A DNA stretch of 53,962 nucleotides from Clostridiales bacterium (GCA_012519845.1 JAAYPK010000121.1:1-53962); one strand, 5' to 3'; counted from the stretch's first letter, positions 15,623-24,478 are shown. Made by a program: numbers and translations. The notes: generated by a model not told the origin, from the sequence alone.

Positions 15623-17008
15623 TTATGCTTCAACTAAAAATGCGTAATAACCTTTCATTGTTTCATATACATCAACTTTACTTGATACTTCCCATGGTGC
15701 ATGCATATTATGAAGAGCAACTCCACAATCAATAACTTGCATATTATATGAAGCTAAAATATAAGCAATAGTGCCTCCACCACCTTGATCTACCTTTCCT
15801 AATTCTGCTGTTTGGTAAGTTACATCATGTTTTTCCATTATATTTCTTAATTCTGCCATATATTCTGCGTTGGCATCATTACATCCTGATTTACCTCTAG
15901 CACCAGTATATTTATTAAATACCATTCCATTACCAAAGTAAGCAGCATTATTTTTTTCCATTACTGATGGATAATTAGGATCAAAAGCAGCACTTACATC
16001 TGAAGAAAGCATTTTGGAATTTTTAAGTGCCCTTCTTAATTTAAGTTCTGAATATTCCCCAAGCCTATCCATCACTTCTGCTACAGTATTCTCAAAAAAC
16101 CTAGATTCCATTCCAGTAGCACCCACACTTCCAATTTCCTCTTTATCAACTAATAAACAAACAGCTGTTTTGTCTATTTTTTTAACTTCAAGCATTGCCA
16201 TTAATGAAGAATATGAACATACTCTATCATCTTGACCATAGCCCATAACCATACTTCTATCTATTCCATAATCTCTAGCTTTACCTGCAGGAACTATTTC
16301 TATTTCTGCTGATAAAAAGTCCTCTTCTTCAATTTTATATTTATCCTTTAATAATTTAAGTATATTAGCTTTAACAGCCTCTTTCTTTTCGCCTTTTATT
16401 GGCATACTACCTACTAATACATTTAAATCTTCACCTTCAACAACTTTATTACCTTTCTTTTCAAGCTGTGTTTGCGAAAGGTGAACAAGCAAATCAGATA
16501 CTCCAACAACAGGGTCATTTTCATCTTCACCAATTACTATATCAACTTTAGATCCATCTTTTTTAACAACAACTCCATGAATAGCAAGAGGTAATGTTAC
16601 CCATTGATATTTTTTTATTCCACCATAATAATGAGTATCTAATAAAGCAAGTTCTGTATCTTCATACAGAGGATTTTGTTTTAAATCAAGCCTTGGAGAA
16701 TCAATGTGGGCACCTAATATTTTAAGTCCCTCTTCCATTGGCTTTTCACCTATTAAAAATAATGCAATACCTTTATCCATATTGCTTGCATAAACTTTAT
16801 CTCCTGGCTTTAACTTTTTTCCTTCTTTAATGATTTTATCTAAATCCTTATAACCATTTTCTTTTGCAATTCTAATAGTTTCCTTAACGCATTCTCTTTC
16901 TGTTTTACAACCTGAAATAAATTTCTTATAACCTTCATTAAACTTAAAAATTTCATCTATACCTTTTTTATCATATTTATTCCATGCATTTTTATTCTTT
17001 TTTTCCAT
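15623..17008 (-). CDS. M18 family aminopeptidase
   Basis: At 461 aa this is a cytoplasmic dinuclear-zinc aminopeptidase of the aspartyl-aminopeptidase family. The ligands are in order: His and Asp in LGAHIDSPR, Asp near SSDVSAAFDPN, the catalytic Glu pair in VDKEEIGS, and His near the end in LHNMHAPWE. A GKVDQGGGGT loop is also typical. These enzymes form tetrahedral dodecamers and clip N-terminal residues from peptides. A GGAGG-type site precedes ATG 17008. It lies 21 bases after hprK in the same operon, although no functional link between them is known to me. Confidence 0.95.
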   Translation of the reverse strand: MEKKNKNAWNKYDKKGIDEIFKFNEGYKKFISGCKTERECVKETIRIAKENGYKDLDKIIKEGKKLKPGDKVYASNMDKGIALFLIGEKPMEEGLKILGAHIDSPRLDLKQNPLYEDTELALLDTHYYGGIKKYQWVTLPLAIHGVVVKKDGSKVDIVIGEDENDPVVGVSDLLVHLSQTQLEKKGNKVVEGEDLNVLVGSMPIKGEKKEAVKANILKLLKDKYKIEEEDFLSAEIEIVPAGKARDYGIDRSMVMGYGQDDRVCSYSSLMAMLEVKKIDKTAVCLLVDKEEIGSVGATGMESRFFENTVAEVMDRLGEYSELKLRRALKNSKMLSSDVSAAFDPNYPSVMEKNNAAYFGNGMVFNKYTGARGKSGCNDANAEYMAELRNIMEKHDVTYQTAELGKVDQGGGGTIAYILASYNMQVIDCGVALHNMHAPWEVSSKVDVYETMKGYYAFLVEA

Positions 17009-17029
17009 AAATAACCCTCCTTATAAAAA

Positions 17030-17947
17030 TTACTTATCCTCATCGCTTACAGCATCTATTCTACTTCCTATTATATCGATTGGTGAAACATTTGACATTA
17101 AGGAATATCTATAGTTAGCAGCAGCTGCTTCAACTAAAACTGCAATATTACGACCTGGTCTTACTGGTACAGTTAATTTTCGAACATTTACACCTAAAAT
17201 CTCCATATATTCATCGTTTATTCCAAGTCTATCGTAATCATTATCATCTTTCCAGTGTTCAAAATGCATTACAAAAGTAATTTCTTTTTCTTGAAGAACG
17301 GAGCTTAATCCATATAAAGCTGAAACATCTATAATTCCAATACCTCTAACTTCAAGCATACCAATTGTAATTTTAGGCGATGTACCAATTAAGTCTCCAT
17401 CAATTTCTTTAATATCAACTGCATCATCAGTAACTAATCTATGACCTCTTTTAATTAACTCTAAAGCAGTTTCGCTTTTCCCAATTCCACTTTCTCCAGT
17501 AATTAATATTCCAATACCATAAACATCTACTAAAACTCCATGTAATCTTGTTTCTGGTGCTAATTTAGATGCTAAATAAATAGTAAGTTTACTTATAAGC
17601 TTAGTAGTTACAAGCTTACTTCTTAATAATAATATTCCTCTTTTTTTTGCTGCTTCTATAAATTCTTCATGTACTGAAAGTCCTCTTGCTATAATTATGC
17701 AGTTTATATCAAAAGATAAATATTTATTTATTCTTTTTTTTCTTAGTTCTATTTGCATATCATCTAAAAAACTAAGCTCTGCCTTCCCAATAACTTGAAT
17801 TCTTTCAGGAGTAAAATAATTATAAAAACCTGCAAGTTGAAGACCAGGTCTATTTATATCATTTACCGTTATCTCTATGTCTGTATTTCCTTCTACTAAA
17901 GTTTCTAAATCAAAGTCCTTTATTAAACTTCCAACTGTTACTGCCAT
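17030..17947 (-). CDS. hprK: HPr kinase/phosphorylase
   Basis: This 305-residue sensor enzyme phosphorylates HPr at the regulatory Ser and reverses it, setting CcpA-dependent carbon catabolite control. The N-terminal domain (1-130) is followed by the kinase core with Walker A GESGIGKSE near residue 155, VTDDAVDI, and the family signature EVRGIGIIDVS. The C-terminal VRPGRN block, where the phosphorylase function resides, is present. GGGGGC lies before the ATG. It sits between the DUF896 and M18 genes. The amylase gene about 1 kb away has a possible CcpA site. Confidence 0.96.
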   Translation of the reverse strand: MAVTVGSLIKDFDLETLVEGNTDIEITVNDINRPGLQLAGFYNYFTPERIQVIGKAELSFLDDMQIELRKKRINKYLSFDINCIIIARGLSVHEEFIEAAKKRGILLLRSKLVTTKLISKLTIYLASKLAPETRLHGVLVDVYGIGILITGESGIGKSETALELIKRGHRLVTDDAVDIKEIDGDLIGTSPKITIGMLEVRGIGIIDVSALYGLSSVLQEKEITFVMHFEHWKDDNDYDRLGINDEYMEILGVNVRKLTVPVRPGRNIAVLVEAAAANYRYSLMSNVSPIDIIGSRIDAVSDEDK

Positions 17948-17959
17948 TAATATGCCCCC

Positions 17960-18148
17960 TTATTTTCTCCTAGGTCCTATTGTGTCTAGCTGAGCTTTAA
18001 AATTTCTTTTTACATTATCAATATATCTTTGCCTAAGTTTTCCTTGAAGAATTTTTTCTTCTTCATTTAACCCTTCTTCTTTAGACTTTTTATATAAAAA
18101 ATTAATTTTATTTATTACTTCTTCTATTTTCATTTTTTCTATATCCAT
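17960..18148 (-). CDS. DUF896 (YnzC-type) protein
   Basis: This 62-residue helical protein has the family pattern: INKINFLYKKSKEEGLNEEE near the middle, then the KLRQRYIDNVKRNFKAQL helix and an arginine-lysine end. DUF896 proteins are cytoplasmic two-helix proteins, linked to the SOS response in Bacillus in one case, with no known biochemical role. AAGGAG precedes the ATG. It is the first gene of the operon with hprK (12-base gap). Confidence 0.93.
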   Translation of the reverse strand: MDIEKMKIEEVINKINFLYKKSKEEGLNEEEKILQGKLRQRYIDNVKRNFKAQLDTIGPRRK

Positions 18149-18178
18149 TTTAATTCTCCTTAATTTGTCTTTACAATT

Positions 18179-18207
18179 ATTTTACCCATAAAACTTTCTA
18201 ATATCAA
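18179..18207 (-). promoter_or_regulatory. Predicted promoter of the DUF896-hprK-M18 operon
   Basis: On the minus strand TTGATA (18202-18207) and TAAAAT (18179-18184) are exactly 17 bases apart, each one base from consensus, about 30 bases upstream of the first start. Confidence 0.6.
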
Positions 18208-18295
18208 CCATGTTTATATGAGAAATAAATAAAATTAAGTGTCAAAAATTTTTAAATTATAGTAATTATTGTCTGTTAATGTAAAACGATTTTCT

Positions 18296-18324
18296 TTTAC
18301 TTTTTATTTGGTATATATTAGAAT
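18296..18324 (+). promoter_or_regulatory. Possible promoter of the Spo0E-like gene
   Basis: TTTACT (18296-18301) and TAGAAT (18319-18324) are 17 bases apart, 45 bases upstream of the start. The match is moderate in very AT-rich DNA. Confidence 0.35.
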
Positions 18325-18368
18325 AATTATATATTAATGTATATTTATGGTTATTGAGGTGAAATTAA

Positions 18369-18572
18369 ATGAAATATAAAATGATAAAAAAGAAAATTGT
18401 TAGCAGAAAAAGAATAATAAATTTACTATTATTGTTTTTATCCCCAACTAACATTATTATTGTTGCATTATCTCAGAATTTGGACAAACATATAGTTCTT
18501 TATCAAAAATATCTGAAAGCCAAAAATAATAGAAAGCAACAAAGATTTGTTTATGAAAAGTTGTCAGCATAG
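18369..18572 (+). CDS. Probable Spo0E-family aspartyl-phosphate phosphatase
   Basis: This 67-residue protein carries LSQNLDKHIVLYQKYL (about 34-49), matching the Spo0E signature S-Q-x-L-D in a helix, preceded by another helix (about 12-28) as in the family's two-helix hairpin. Spo0E proteins remove phosphate from Spo0A~P or related regulators and so delay sporulation. The first helix is unusually hydrophobic (INLLLLFL) and the tail is basic. GAGGTG precedes the ATG. It is a lone gene, divergent from the hprK operon, and its stop abuts a dispersed palindromic repeat. The call rests on the short motif alone. Confidence 0.6.
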   Translation: MKYKMIKKKIVSRKRIINLLLLFLSPTNIIIVALSQNLDKHIVLYQKYLKAKNNRKQQRFVYEKLSA

Positions 18573-18642
18573 AATTTCTATCCAACTCTCTTAGTTCTTC
18601 TCTACTACCTCATCTTTTCTCTCTTAGCTCTTTCAATAGTTA
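18572..18642. repeat. Intergenic repeat, copy 3
   Basis: It contains TTTCTATCCA, then CTCTTAGTTCTT and CTAC in the same order and spacing as 42125-42154. A second inverted segment (CTCTTAGCTC) matches the GAGCTAAGAG of that copy. It begins against the stop codon of the Spo0E-like gene. Confidence 0.65.
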
Positions 18643-18674
18643 GAAAAATAAAATTTATTAAGTAACTAAATGAA

Positions 18675-18714
18675 GAGCTGCCGCTTACAGATTTTTATCT
18701 TTAAGCGACAGCTC
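18675..18714. terminator. Terminator of the amylase gene (probably bidirectional)
   Basis: GAGCTG and CAGCTC plus GCTTA and TAAGC form a strong stem (18675-18714) just past the amylase stop. On the plus strand it is followed by CATCTTTTT. On the minus strand the T run is weak. It is similar in sequence to the hairpin at 15572-15604. Confidence 0.65.
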
Positions 18715-18730
18715 CATCTTTTTATCTATA

Positions 18731-20923
18731 TTATTTTAAGTAAGTTCCTGCTTCTCCAATTTTTCCTGTAGTTGTACTACTATTTTGAAGAACGTAAACT
18801 CTCATATTACCTTTTCCTGATGCAGGAATTGATAATGTTCCATTAACTTGTTTAGTATCACCAGTTACAGCGTCAACATAAGTTCCGCTTGGTATACCTG
18901 TAAATGTAGCTGCATTTGTAATAGCTACACATACAAAGCTATCTATATTGTCTTCTTTATTTACATAACGTCTCTTAAATGCCATATTTCCAGAAACACC
19001 TTCAGTAGAGTATTGTCCTTTTCTTAATGCTGGGACAGCTCTTCTTATTAAGTTAAGTCTTTGAATATGTTTTGCTAAAGGTGAGCTTAATGTAGATGCC
19101 ATTGTACCAGTAGCATTACTATATTTAGCATAATCAGTTACAGTAACACTACCTTCAATGTTATCACCAAAGTATGCTCTTCCTGTATTTTCTAAAGGTG
19201 CAGTTGAACCATAATCTATTTTTACACCTTTTTTAAATTCAATTTCTGATCCATAATATAAACATGGAATTCCTCTAAATGTAAACATTAAATTTAAGTT
19301 TTCAGCCCAAGCTTCTGTTCCTTCATTGTATCTATTATCACTATTTGGACCGTAATCGTGAGAATCAACATAAGTTACATTCCAAGTTGAATCATTATAA
19401 AATTTATCTTCATTTTTAGCAGCATTGAAAGCATTTGATGCGTTATCAAAATTCCAGTGCATTGTAAAGTCTATCATATCTAATCCTGACTTCATACTAT
19501 AATCAGGAGTGTGATAATCATTACCATTTAAAAATGCATTATTTGAAATAGGTTGTGTGTTAGGATCAGTGTTATCCTTATATTGCATTTCAGTACTTGC
19601 ACAATTTGATGTTGGATCAGTATCTGACCAAGGATATGATTTACTTTCCTTCCAAGTATAGAATTGAGATGATACTGGTGGTACTCCTTTATTCCATACT
19701 TCATGTACTCTTGCAGCACATTCTCCAAACATATAGAAGTTTTCTCCACCTCTTTGTTTAAATGCTGGAATGAAAGTTTTATTAAATGTAAGTCTTGAAA
19801 TATGTTTTACAGTATCAATTCTAAATGCATCTACTCCCATGTCAATGTACTTGTTATATACATCTATTAAGTAATTATAAACCTTTGGATTTTCAGTATT
19901 TAAATCCACACAGTCATCAGCAAATTGTCCAGTTGTAGCAGTAAATCCTTCATAATCTATACCATCTTGATGGTGATATATATTCTCTGGATCAGTTTTC
20001 TTCATAGCTTTATATCTTTCGTCATGTTTTAATCCTGCACTTAAAGAATCATAATTTGTTGGTAAAATACTATTTGACATTCTCTTTGCATTTTCAGGAA
20101 TATCATTATTATAATCTGTTTTTGTTACTAATGGCATTAAGTTTTCTTCACCATTATTAGAAGTATGATTTAAAACGATATCTTGAATAATTTTGATTCC
20201 TTTTTCATGACATGCATTTATTAAATCTTGATAATCAACTTGATCTGATAAGTATCTAGGATCAATTTCATTAAAGTTAATTGCATGATATCCATGATAA
20301 TCATAGTAACTCATATTTTTTACTGGTGGTGTTATCCATATAGCTGAGAAACCTAAAGCTTTAATATAATCAAGCTTTTGTATTAAACCTTTAAAGTCAC
20401 CTCTCCAAGCTGGATCATTGTCACCATTTCCTGCTTTTGCATCATCCCAGCAATGTTTATTGTTACTTGGATCTCCATCATAGAATCTTGTTGGAATAAC
20501 GAAGTAAATAGTTTCATCTCTAAAATCTGTTCTTTTATTGTCTACAGTTTCTGGATTATAATCATACCATTTACCATCTTTATACCACCATTCACCTGCA
20601 TTTCTTGTTAAGTCATCAGTTTGTTCACCATCTTTGTTGAAAAGAAAATTAATTTTGTCTTTGTTTTTGAATTCATAAACATACCAATCATTGTCTTCAG
20701 CTGTCATTTGCTTTCCTGGCCAGCTTACTTCAATGTTTTCAGGTAATGAATTCCAGTAATAAATGTTTGGATTTTTCCATTTAGTACTTTTATAATGAAT
20801 TTTAATACTATTGTTAGTACTAGCAAAAGAATTTACAGTAGAAGCTAATGCTACTCCAACAGATGTGAAAAGTACTAAAACACATAATAAAATACTAATT
20901 AAGATTTTGTTCTTCCCTTTCAT
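18731..20923 (-). CDS. Secreted alpha-amylase (GH13) with N-terminal starch-binding domain
   Basis: This 730-residue protein has a signal peptide (about 1-28, cleavage near ALAS). Residues about 38-125 look like a CBM26-type starch-binding module (IYYWNS, SWPGKQM, WWYKDGKWYDYN). The GH13 barrel starts near residue 130 with YFVIPTRFYDGD. DIVLNHTS, the nucleophile Asp in FRIDTVKH, the acid Glu in MFGECAAR and the YVDSHDYG pair follow; FVDNHD is commoner, but the His-Asp is kept. A C-terminal beta domain (about 640-730) ends the protein. It should degrade extracellular starch or glycogen to oligosaccharides. It is a single gene, possibly under catabolite repression through a CcpA-like site upstream. 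Confidence 0.95.
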   Translation of the reverse strand: MKGKNKILISILLCVLVLFTSVGVALASTVNSFASTNNSIKIHYKSTKWKNPNIYYWNSLPENIEVSWPGKQMTAEDNDWYVYEFKNKDKINFLFNKDGEQTDDLTRNAGEWWYKDGKWYDYNPETVDNKRTDFRDETIYFVIPTRFYDGDPSNNKHCWDDAKAGNGDNDPAWRGDFKGLIQKLDYIKALGFSAIWITPPVKNMSYYDYHGYHAINFNEIDPRYLSDQVDYQDLINACHEKGIKIIQDIVLNHTSNNGEENLMPLVTKTDYNNDIPENAKRMSNSILPTNYDSLSAGLKHDERYKAMKKTDPENIYHHQDGIDYEGFTATTGQFADDCVDLNTENPKVYNYLIDVYNKYIDMGVDAFRIDTVKHISRLTFNKTFIPAFKQRGGENFYMFGECAARVHEVWNKGVPPVSSQFYTWKESKSYPWSDTDPTSNCASTEMQYKDNTDPNTQPISNNAFLNGNDYHTPDYSMKSGLDMIDFTMHWNFDNASNAFNAAKNEDKFYNDSTWNVTYVDSHDYGPNSDNRYNEGTEAWAENLNLMFTFRGIPCLYYGSEIEFKKGVKIDYGSTAPLENTGRAYFGDNIEGSVTVTDYAKYSNATGTMASTLSSPLAKHIQRLNLIRRAVPALRKGQYSTEGVSGNMAFKRRYVNKEDNIDSFVCVAITNAATFTGIPSGTYVDAVTGDTKQVNGTLSIPASGKGNMRVYVLQNSSTTTGKIGEAGTYLK

Positions 20924-20954
20924 TTTGTCCCCCTTTTAATAAAAAAATATTCTT

Positions 20955-20968
20955 TGTATACTTTTACA
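20955..20968 (-). promoter_or_regulatory. Possible cre (CcpA-binding) site
   Basis: On the minus strand TGTAAAAGTATACA agrees with 12 of 14 positions of the usual cre pattern TGWAANCGNTNWCA. It lies 32 bases before the amylase start. The central C of the CG pair is missing, which weakens the call. Confidence 0.35.
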
Positions 20969-21091
20969 TTCGATATAAAAAAATATATCTTTAATTAATT
21001 TTAACACAAAATATACATATTTCCAATATTTTATTCATAAAATTTTAATATTTTGTATATATTTTATTTTTATATGAAAAGAAAACACCTC

Positions 21092-21119
21092 AAAAAAAAA
21101 ACACCTCATAGAGGTGTTT
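21092..21119 (-). terminator. Terminator of the 6S RNA gene
   Basis: The minus-strand hairpin AACACCTC-TAT-GAGGTGTT is followed by a run of about nine T. A further AACACCTC-type half copy lies just downstream. Confidence 0.85.
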
Positions 21120-21311
21120 AATTGTTTGTAATTACTTCCCAACATGCCGTTTGCCTATATATTCATACCTGCGTCTCGCAGGTGGGTTAAGCTCATTCTA
21201 CTTTTGTCTTCTTCTAGTAAATAAAGCCCGACAGCCATAGAAATTGTCGCAAATCCCGTATATATAATGTAGGTTGAACATGATAAGCTTCACGCACATC
21301 TCAGGACTTTT
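21092..21311 (-). ncRNA. ssrS: 6S RNA
   Basis: A transcript from about 21311 would begin AAGTCCTGAGATGTGCG, much like Bacillus 6S-1 (AAAGUCCUGAUGUG). Its TCCTGAGATGTG pairs with GGCATGTTGGGA near the 3' end (21125-21145). Inner AU-rich stems follow, then an arm GCTTTATTTACT/AGTAGAATGAGC that pairs at 10 of 12 positions, and side hairpins CGACA/TGTCG and CCTGCG/CGCAGG. That is the 6S plan: one long stem interrupted by a central bubble that mimics an open promoter and holds sigma-A RNA polymerase. It has its own promoter and terminator, and no open frame fits. The assignment rests on structure and 5' similarity. Confidence 0.75.
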
Positions 21312-21317
21312 ATTATG

Positions 21318-21350
21318 ATTATATTATATCATATTTATTTATTTTTGCAA
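21318..21350 (-). promoter_or_regulatory. Promoter of the 6S RNA gene
   Basis: On the minus strand TTGCAA (21345-21350) is followed by two overlapping perfect TATAAT boxes (21323-21328 and 21318-21323). The nearer one places the start 6-7 bases downstream, at AAGTCC. Confidence 0.65.
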
Positions 21351-21365
21351 TAATTAAAAACAATC

Positions 21366-21758
21366 CTAATATTCTGATAATAAACTTTCCATGTCGATTT
21401 CTGTTGAATCATAGCAGAACACAATAATTCCTTTGTAAACATCACCAATTTGAGACTCTTCTTCTATCTTCTTAAATTCTGCTTCAATATCCAATTCCTC
21501 ACAAATTTCTTCAATTATTTCTTGAACATTATCATTTACTATATCATCTAAATATACTGAATACCAATCCTCAGTCCATTCTCTACTATCTTCTTCAAAA
21601 TCACTTTCTTCATTAGCATACTCTCTAGCTGCACTAGTTTCTTCGTAATCATATTCATAAGAAAATTCTATAGAAACATATTTGCTATTATGTGATTTTA
21701 CCTCAACTTCTGAAAGTCCGTTTTCCTCTAATAATTCAATAAGCTTCTCTGAATCCAT
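21366..21758 (-). CDS. Acidic hypothetical protein (130 aa)
   Basis: This is a very acidic cytoplasmic protein, especially at residues 34-65 (runs of Glu, Asp and Tyr around YEYDYEE and DFEEDSREWTEDW). The N-terminal SEKLIELLEENGL helix and C-terminal IIEEICEELDIEAEF helix and VYKGIIVFCYD strand suggest a compact alpha/beta fold. I recognise no family. AGGAGG precedes the ATG. It lies 10 bases downstream of the DUF1292 gene and is surely cotranscribed with it. No signal or membrane segment. Confidence 0.8.
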   Translation of the reverse strand: MDSEKLIELLEENGLSEVEVKSHNSKYVSIEFSYEYDYEETSAAREYANEESDFEEDSREWTEDWYSVYLDDIVNDNVQEIIEEICEELDIEAEFKKIEEESQIGDVYKGIIVFCYDSTEIDMESLLSEY

Positions 21759-21768
21759 CTTTTTCCTC

Positions 21769-22014
21769 CTAGTACAATAACTTTTTATATTCTTTCTTTA
21801 TTTCTTGGAATTCTTTATCATCTTCTACTAAGTTATATTCTTCTTTACCATCTTTAACATCTATTCTAAAGGCAAAAACATTATCACTGTCTTTTTCTTC
21901 TAAAGGAGATAATAAAAGATACTCCTGTTTTTCCAAAAATATTCTTGCTACTGCTTCAAAGTCTACTTTGTTACCATCTTCATCTTTAAAAGACATTATT
22001 TGTTTATCTTCCAT
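21769..22014 (-). CDS. DUF1292 (YrzB-type) protein
   Basis: This 81-residue acidic protein has the DUF1292 pattern: [42 protein letters not shown] and [17 protein letters not shown]. Family members are small cytoplasmic proteins of unknown function, often near the Holliday-junction resolvase ruvX in Firmicutes; that neighbour is absent here. AGGGA precedes the ATG. It heads a two-gene unit with the acidic protein. Confidence 0.9.
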   Translation of the reverse strand: MEDKQIMSFKDEDGNKVDFEAVARIFLEKQEYLLLSPLEEKDSDNVFAFRIDVKDGKEEYNLVEDDKEFQEIKKEYKKLLY

Positions 22015-22062
22015 TCTTAATCCCTCGCTTTCAAGTTATTTTACAATATCTTTTATAATATA

Positions 22063-24339
22063 TCAATTTATTAATTCACTAATTTTATCTTTTATTAATA
22101 CAAATTCAAAATGTAATGCTCTTGTTAAAGTAACATAAAGCAATCTTTCTTCAAATAAATTAGTTTTATATTTTTCATCACTTGGATTAATAATTACTGT
22201 ACAATCAAATTCCAATCCTTTTGTTAAATATGAAGGAATTATTATTAGTTCTTGTTTAATAACTTTTTCTTTTCCATTTATTAATTCAAATTTATATTTG
22301 CTTTCTTTTTTTAGTATCTTATTTAGTTTTACAGCATCCTCTACATCTTTTGTAATTAATGCTACGCTATTTTTACCTTGGTCCTTTGTAAATTCAATAA
22401 TTTTGTCAATTTCTTTAGCATATTCTGAATCTTTATTAATTTTAATTATTTCTGGCTTTTTACCATGCCTTAATACTGGAAGTGCATTTTTAAGTCCAAG
22501 ATTTTGTAATTCTAATGTTTTAGATGCAAAATCAATTATTTCAACTGTAGATCTATAACTTTGAGTTAATTGTACATATGTGGCATTATTAGAAAATAAA
22601 TCTCTTACTATGTCTTCCCAAGTTTTAATTCCTTTATAATAATATATTCCTTGTGCTAAATCTCCTACTAAAGTTAATGAATTTCCTTTAACAAAGGAGT
22701 TGACTATATAAACTTGAAATAAACTATAATCTTGTGCTTCATCTACAACAATATGTTGAAATTTTTCTTTTTCTTCAATGCCTTCAAGAAGTATTCTTAT
22801 ATATGCTAAAGCTGGTAAATCATCTTCATCAATAATTCCATTATTATAATTATTATTGAATTCTTCTTTCATGAATTTAGCTAATACTTCAGGCACTTTA
22901 TTATCAGTAGCTATGCTGAACAATTCATCATCATTATAGAAATTATAAAGAATATCTTTTGAATTTATTCCTCTCCAATTTTTAAAATACTCATTAAAAG
23001 ATTTCTTACAATCATTCTTAATTTCCTTTTTCTTATTGTCTCTTTCATCATAAATTTCTATTAATTTTTTTCTTCTTATTTCTGAATCCTCAAGTTCTTT
23101 TTTTACTTCCATTATCCTTTTATCATAAATAGCATCAATTCTCATAAAAATTTGTTCTAAATTTTCTTTTATCTTTAAATTTAAATATCTTTTAATTTCA
23201 TCTTTTCTTTTATTTATTGGATAACATTTCATATCCCTTAAATATAGCCTTGTTATTTCTTTTCTATTAAATAATATTTCATCATGAACTAAAATATCAT
23301 TTATATCTAAGGCACTGCCTTCAATTATACTAATATATCTATCAATAATGGTCTTAAAAGCTAATGATCCTCTAATTTTACTGCTATTAATAATAAGTTT
23401 TTTAGTTATTTCATCTTTTTCTTCCATTATTCTTTGTATTTTTTCATCTTTATTATAAATTTTACCTTTTATTTTTAGCTTTGATAAAATCAAATTTTCA
23501 AAAGTATTTTGATTTATTTCTTGAGCACCTAAACTTGGTAATATTTCTGAAATATAATCTAAAAAAAGTGTATTGGGAGCTAAAACTAAGATTTCTTCAC
23601 CTTTCATAGTTTCTCTATATCTATAAATTAAGTAAGCTAGTCTATGTAGTGCAACAGTGGTTTTTCCAGATCCAGCCGAACCTTGGACTATAATAGGTAA
23701 ATTTTTAGGCCACCTAATTATTTCATTTTGTTCTTTTTGGATAGTAGCTACAACTTCTTTTAATTTCTTTCCTCTACTTTCTTCTAGATTAATTCTAAGA
23801 AATTCATCTACTAAGCCTTGCCCTTCTTCACCATTAATAATTAGCTCATTTATTCCCTCATCAAAATATTTTGTAATTTCGCCATCATTAAATAAGAATT
23901 TTCTTTTTAATTCTAATTTTCCTTCTATTATTCCAGAAGGTGCTTTATAATAAGCTTCTCCACCTGTTCCACTGTAATATAAGTCAGCCACAGGTGCTCT
24001 CCAGTCTACTACAATTTCTTCTCCAGTTTCACTATTGTTTATTCCTTTTTTCCCAATGTAAATTTTTTCGCCCATTCCTCTATATTCTCTAAAATCTACT
24101 CGTCCGAAATAAGGCTCTTTTAAAGCTTCTTCAAAAATATCTATATCTCTAGATAAAACATTATAAATTTTTTCAGCAGTTTCTTTTTCTTCACTATAAC
24201 TACCTTTTGCTTCCTTACTAAGAGCTTTAACCTTACTATCTATATCTTTAATATTAGTCTTCTTTATATTCAGTTCCTGTTTTATTAATGACTTTTTCTC
24301 TTTTAATACTTCTCTTTCATATAATAATTCTTTATCCAT
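22063..24339 (-). CDS. helD: HelD-type UvrD-like helicase (RNA polymerase recycling)
   Basis: I start it at ATG 24339 (758 aa) because GAGG sits 6 bases upstream; the open frame begins four codons earlier at a TTG that overlaps that site. The N-terminal 60-70 residues form the coiled coil that reaches into RNA polymerase. An insert with EEIVVDWRAPVADLYYSG follows; it is typical of HelD. The helicase core has Walker A GSAGSGKTT near residue 230, VVDEAQDYS near 525, and TQSYRST and TLTRA near the end. HelD releases stalled RNA polymerase from DNA using ATP. It is a single gene with a terminator of luxS between. Interestingly, it lies close to 6S RNA, another polymerase regulator. Confidence 0.95.
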   Translation of the reverse strand: MDKELLYEREVLKEKKSLIKQELNIKKTNIKDIDSKVKALSKEAKGSYSEEKETAEKIYNVLSRDIDIFEEALKEPYFGRVDFREYRGMGEKIYIGKKGINNSETGEEIVVDWRAPVADLYYSGTGGEAYYKAPSGIIEGKLELKRKFLFNDGEITKYFDEGINELIINGEEGQGLVDEFLRINLEESRGKKLKEVVATIQKEQNEIIRWPKNLPIIVQGSAGSGKTTVALHRLAYLIYRYRETMKGEEILVLAPNTLFLDYISEILPSLGAQEINQNTFENLILSKLKIKGKIYNKDEKIQRIMEEKDEITKKLIINSSKIRGSLAFKTIIDRYISIIEGSALDINDILVHDEILFNRKEITRLYLRDMKCYPINKRKDEIKRYLNLKIKENLEQIFMRIDAIYDKRIMEVKKELEDSEIRRKKLIEIYDERDNKKKEIKNDCKKSFNEYFKNWRGINSKDILYNFYNDDELFSIATDNKVPEVLAKFMKEEFNNNYNNGIIDEDDLPALAYIRILLEGIEEKEKFQHIVVDEAQDYSLFQVYIVNSFVKGNSLTLVGDLAQGIYYYKGIKTWEDIVRDLFSNNATYVQLTQSYRSTVEIIDFASKTLELQNLGLKNALPVLRHGKKPEIIKINKDSEYAKEIDKIIEFTKDQGKNSVALITKDVEDAVKLNKILKKESKYKFELINGKEKVIKQELIIIPSYLTKGLEFDCTVIINPSDEKYKTNLFEERLLYVTLTRALHFEFVLIKDKISELIN

Positions 24340-24443
24340 ATTGTACCTCAAACATATAATACTTCTTTAAATTATATACGTTTATTTTATCACTATCAAC
24401 CAAAAGATGATTTGGAGATAAAGTGAATAATATTCATAATAAA

Positions 24444-24478
24444 AGGCCTCCTATGAATTTTCCTTTCATAGAAAGCCT
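24444..24478 (-). terminator. Terminator of the metF-luxS operon
   Basis: On the minus strand AGGCTTTCTATGAA pairs with TTCATAGGAGGCCT, followed by TTTTATT. It sits just after the luxS stop. Confidence 0.8.

Noticed and set aside
21125..21311. T-box, SRP RNA or another riboswitch instead of 6S RNA
   Set aside because: It lacks the T-box antiterminator word and SRP RNA's conserved loop, and a terminator separates it from the amylase. The 5' end and stem plan fit 6S RNA better.
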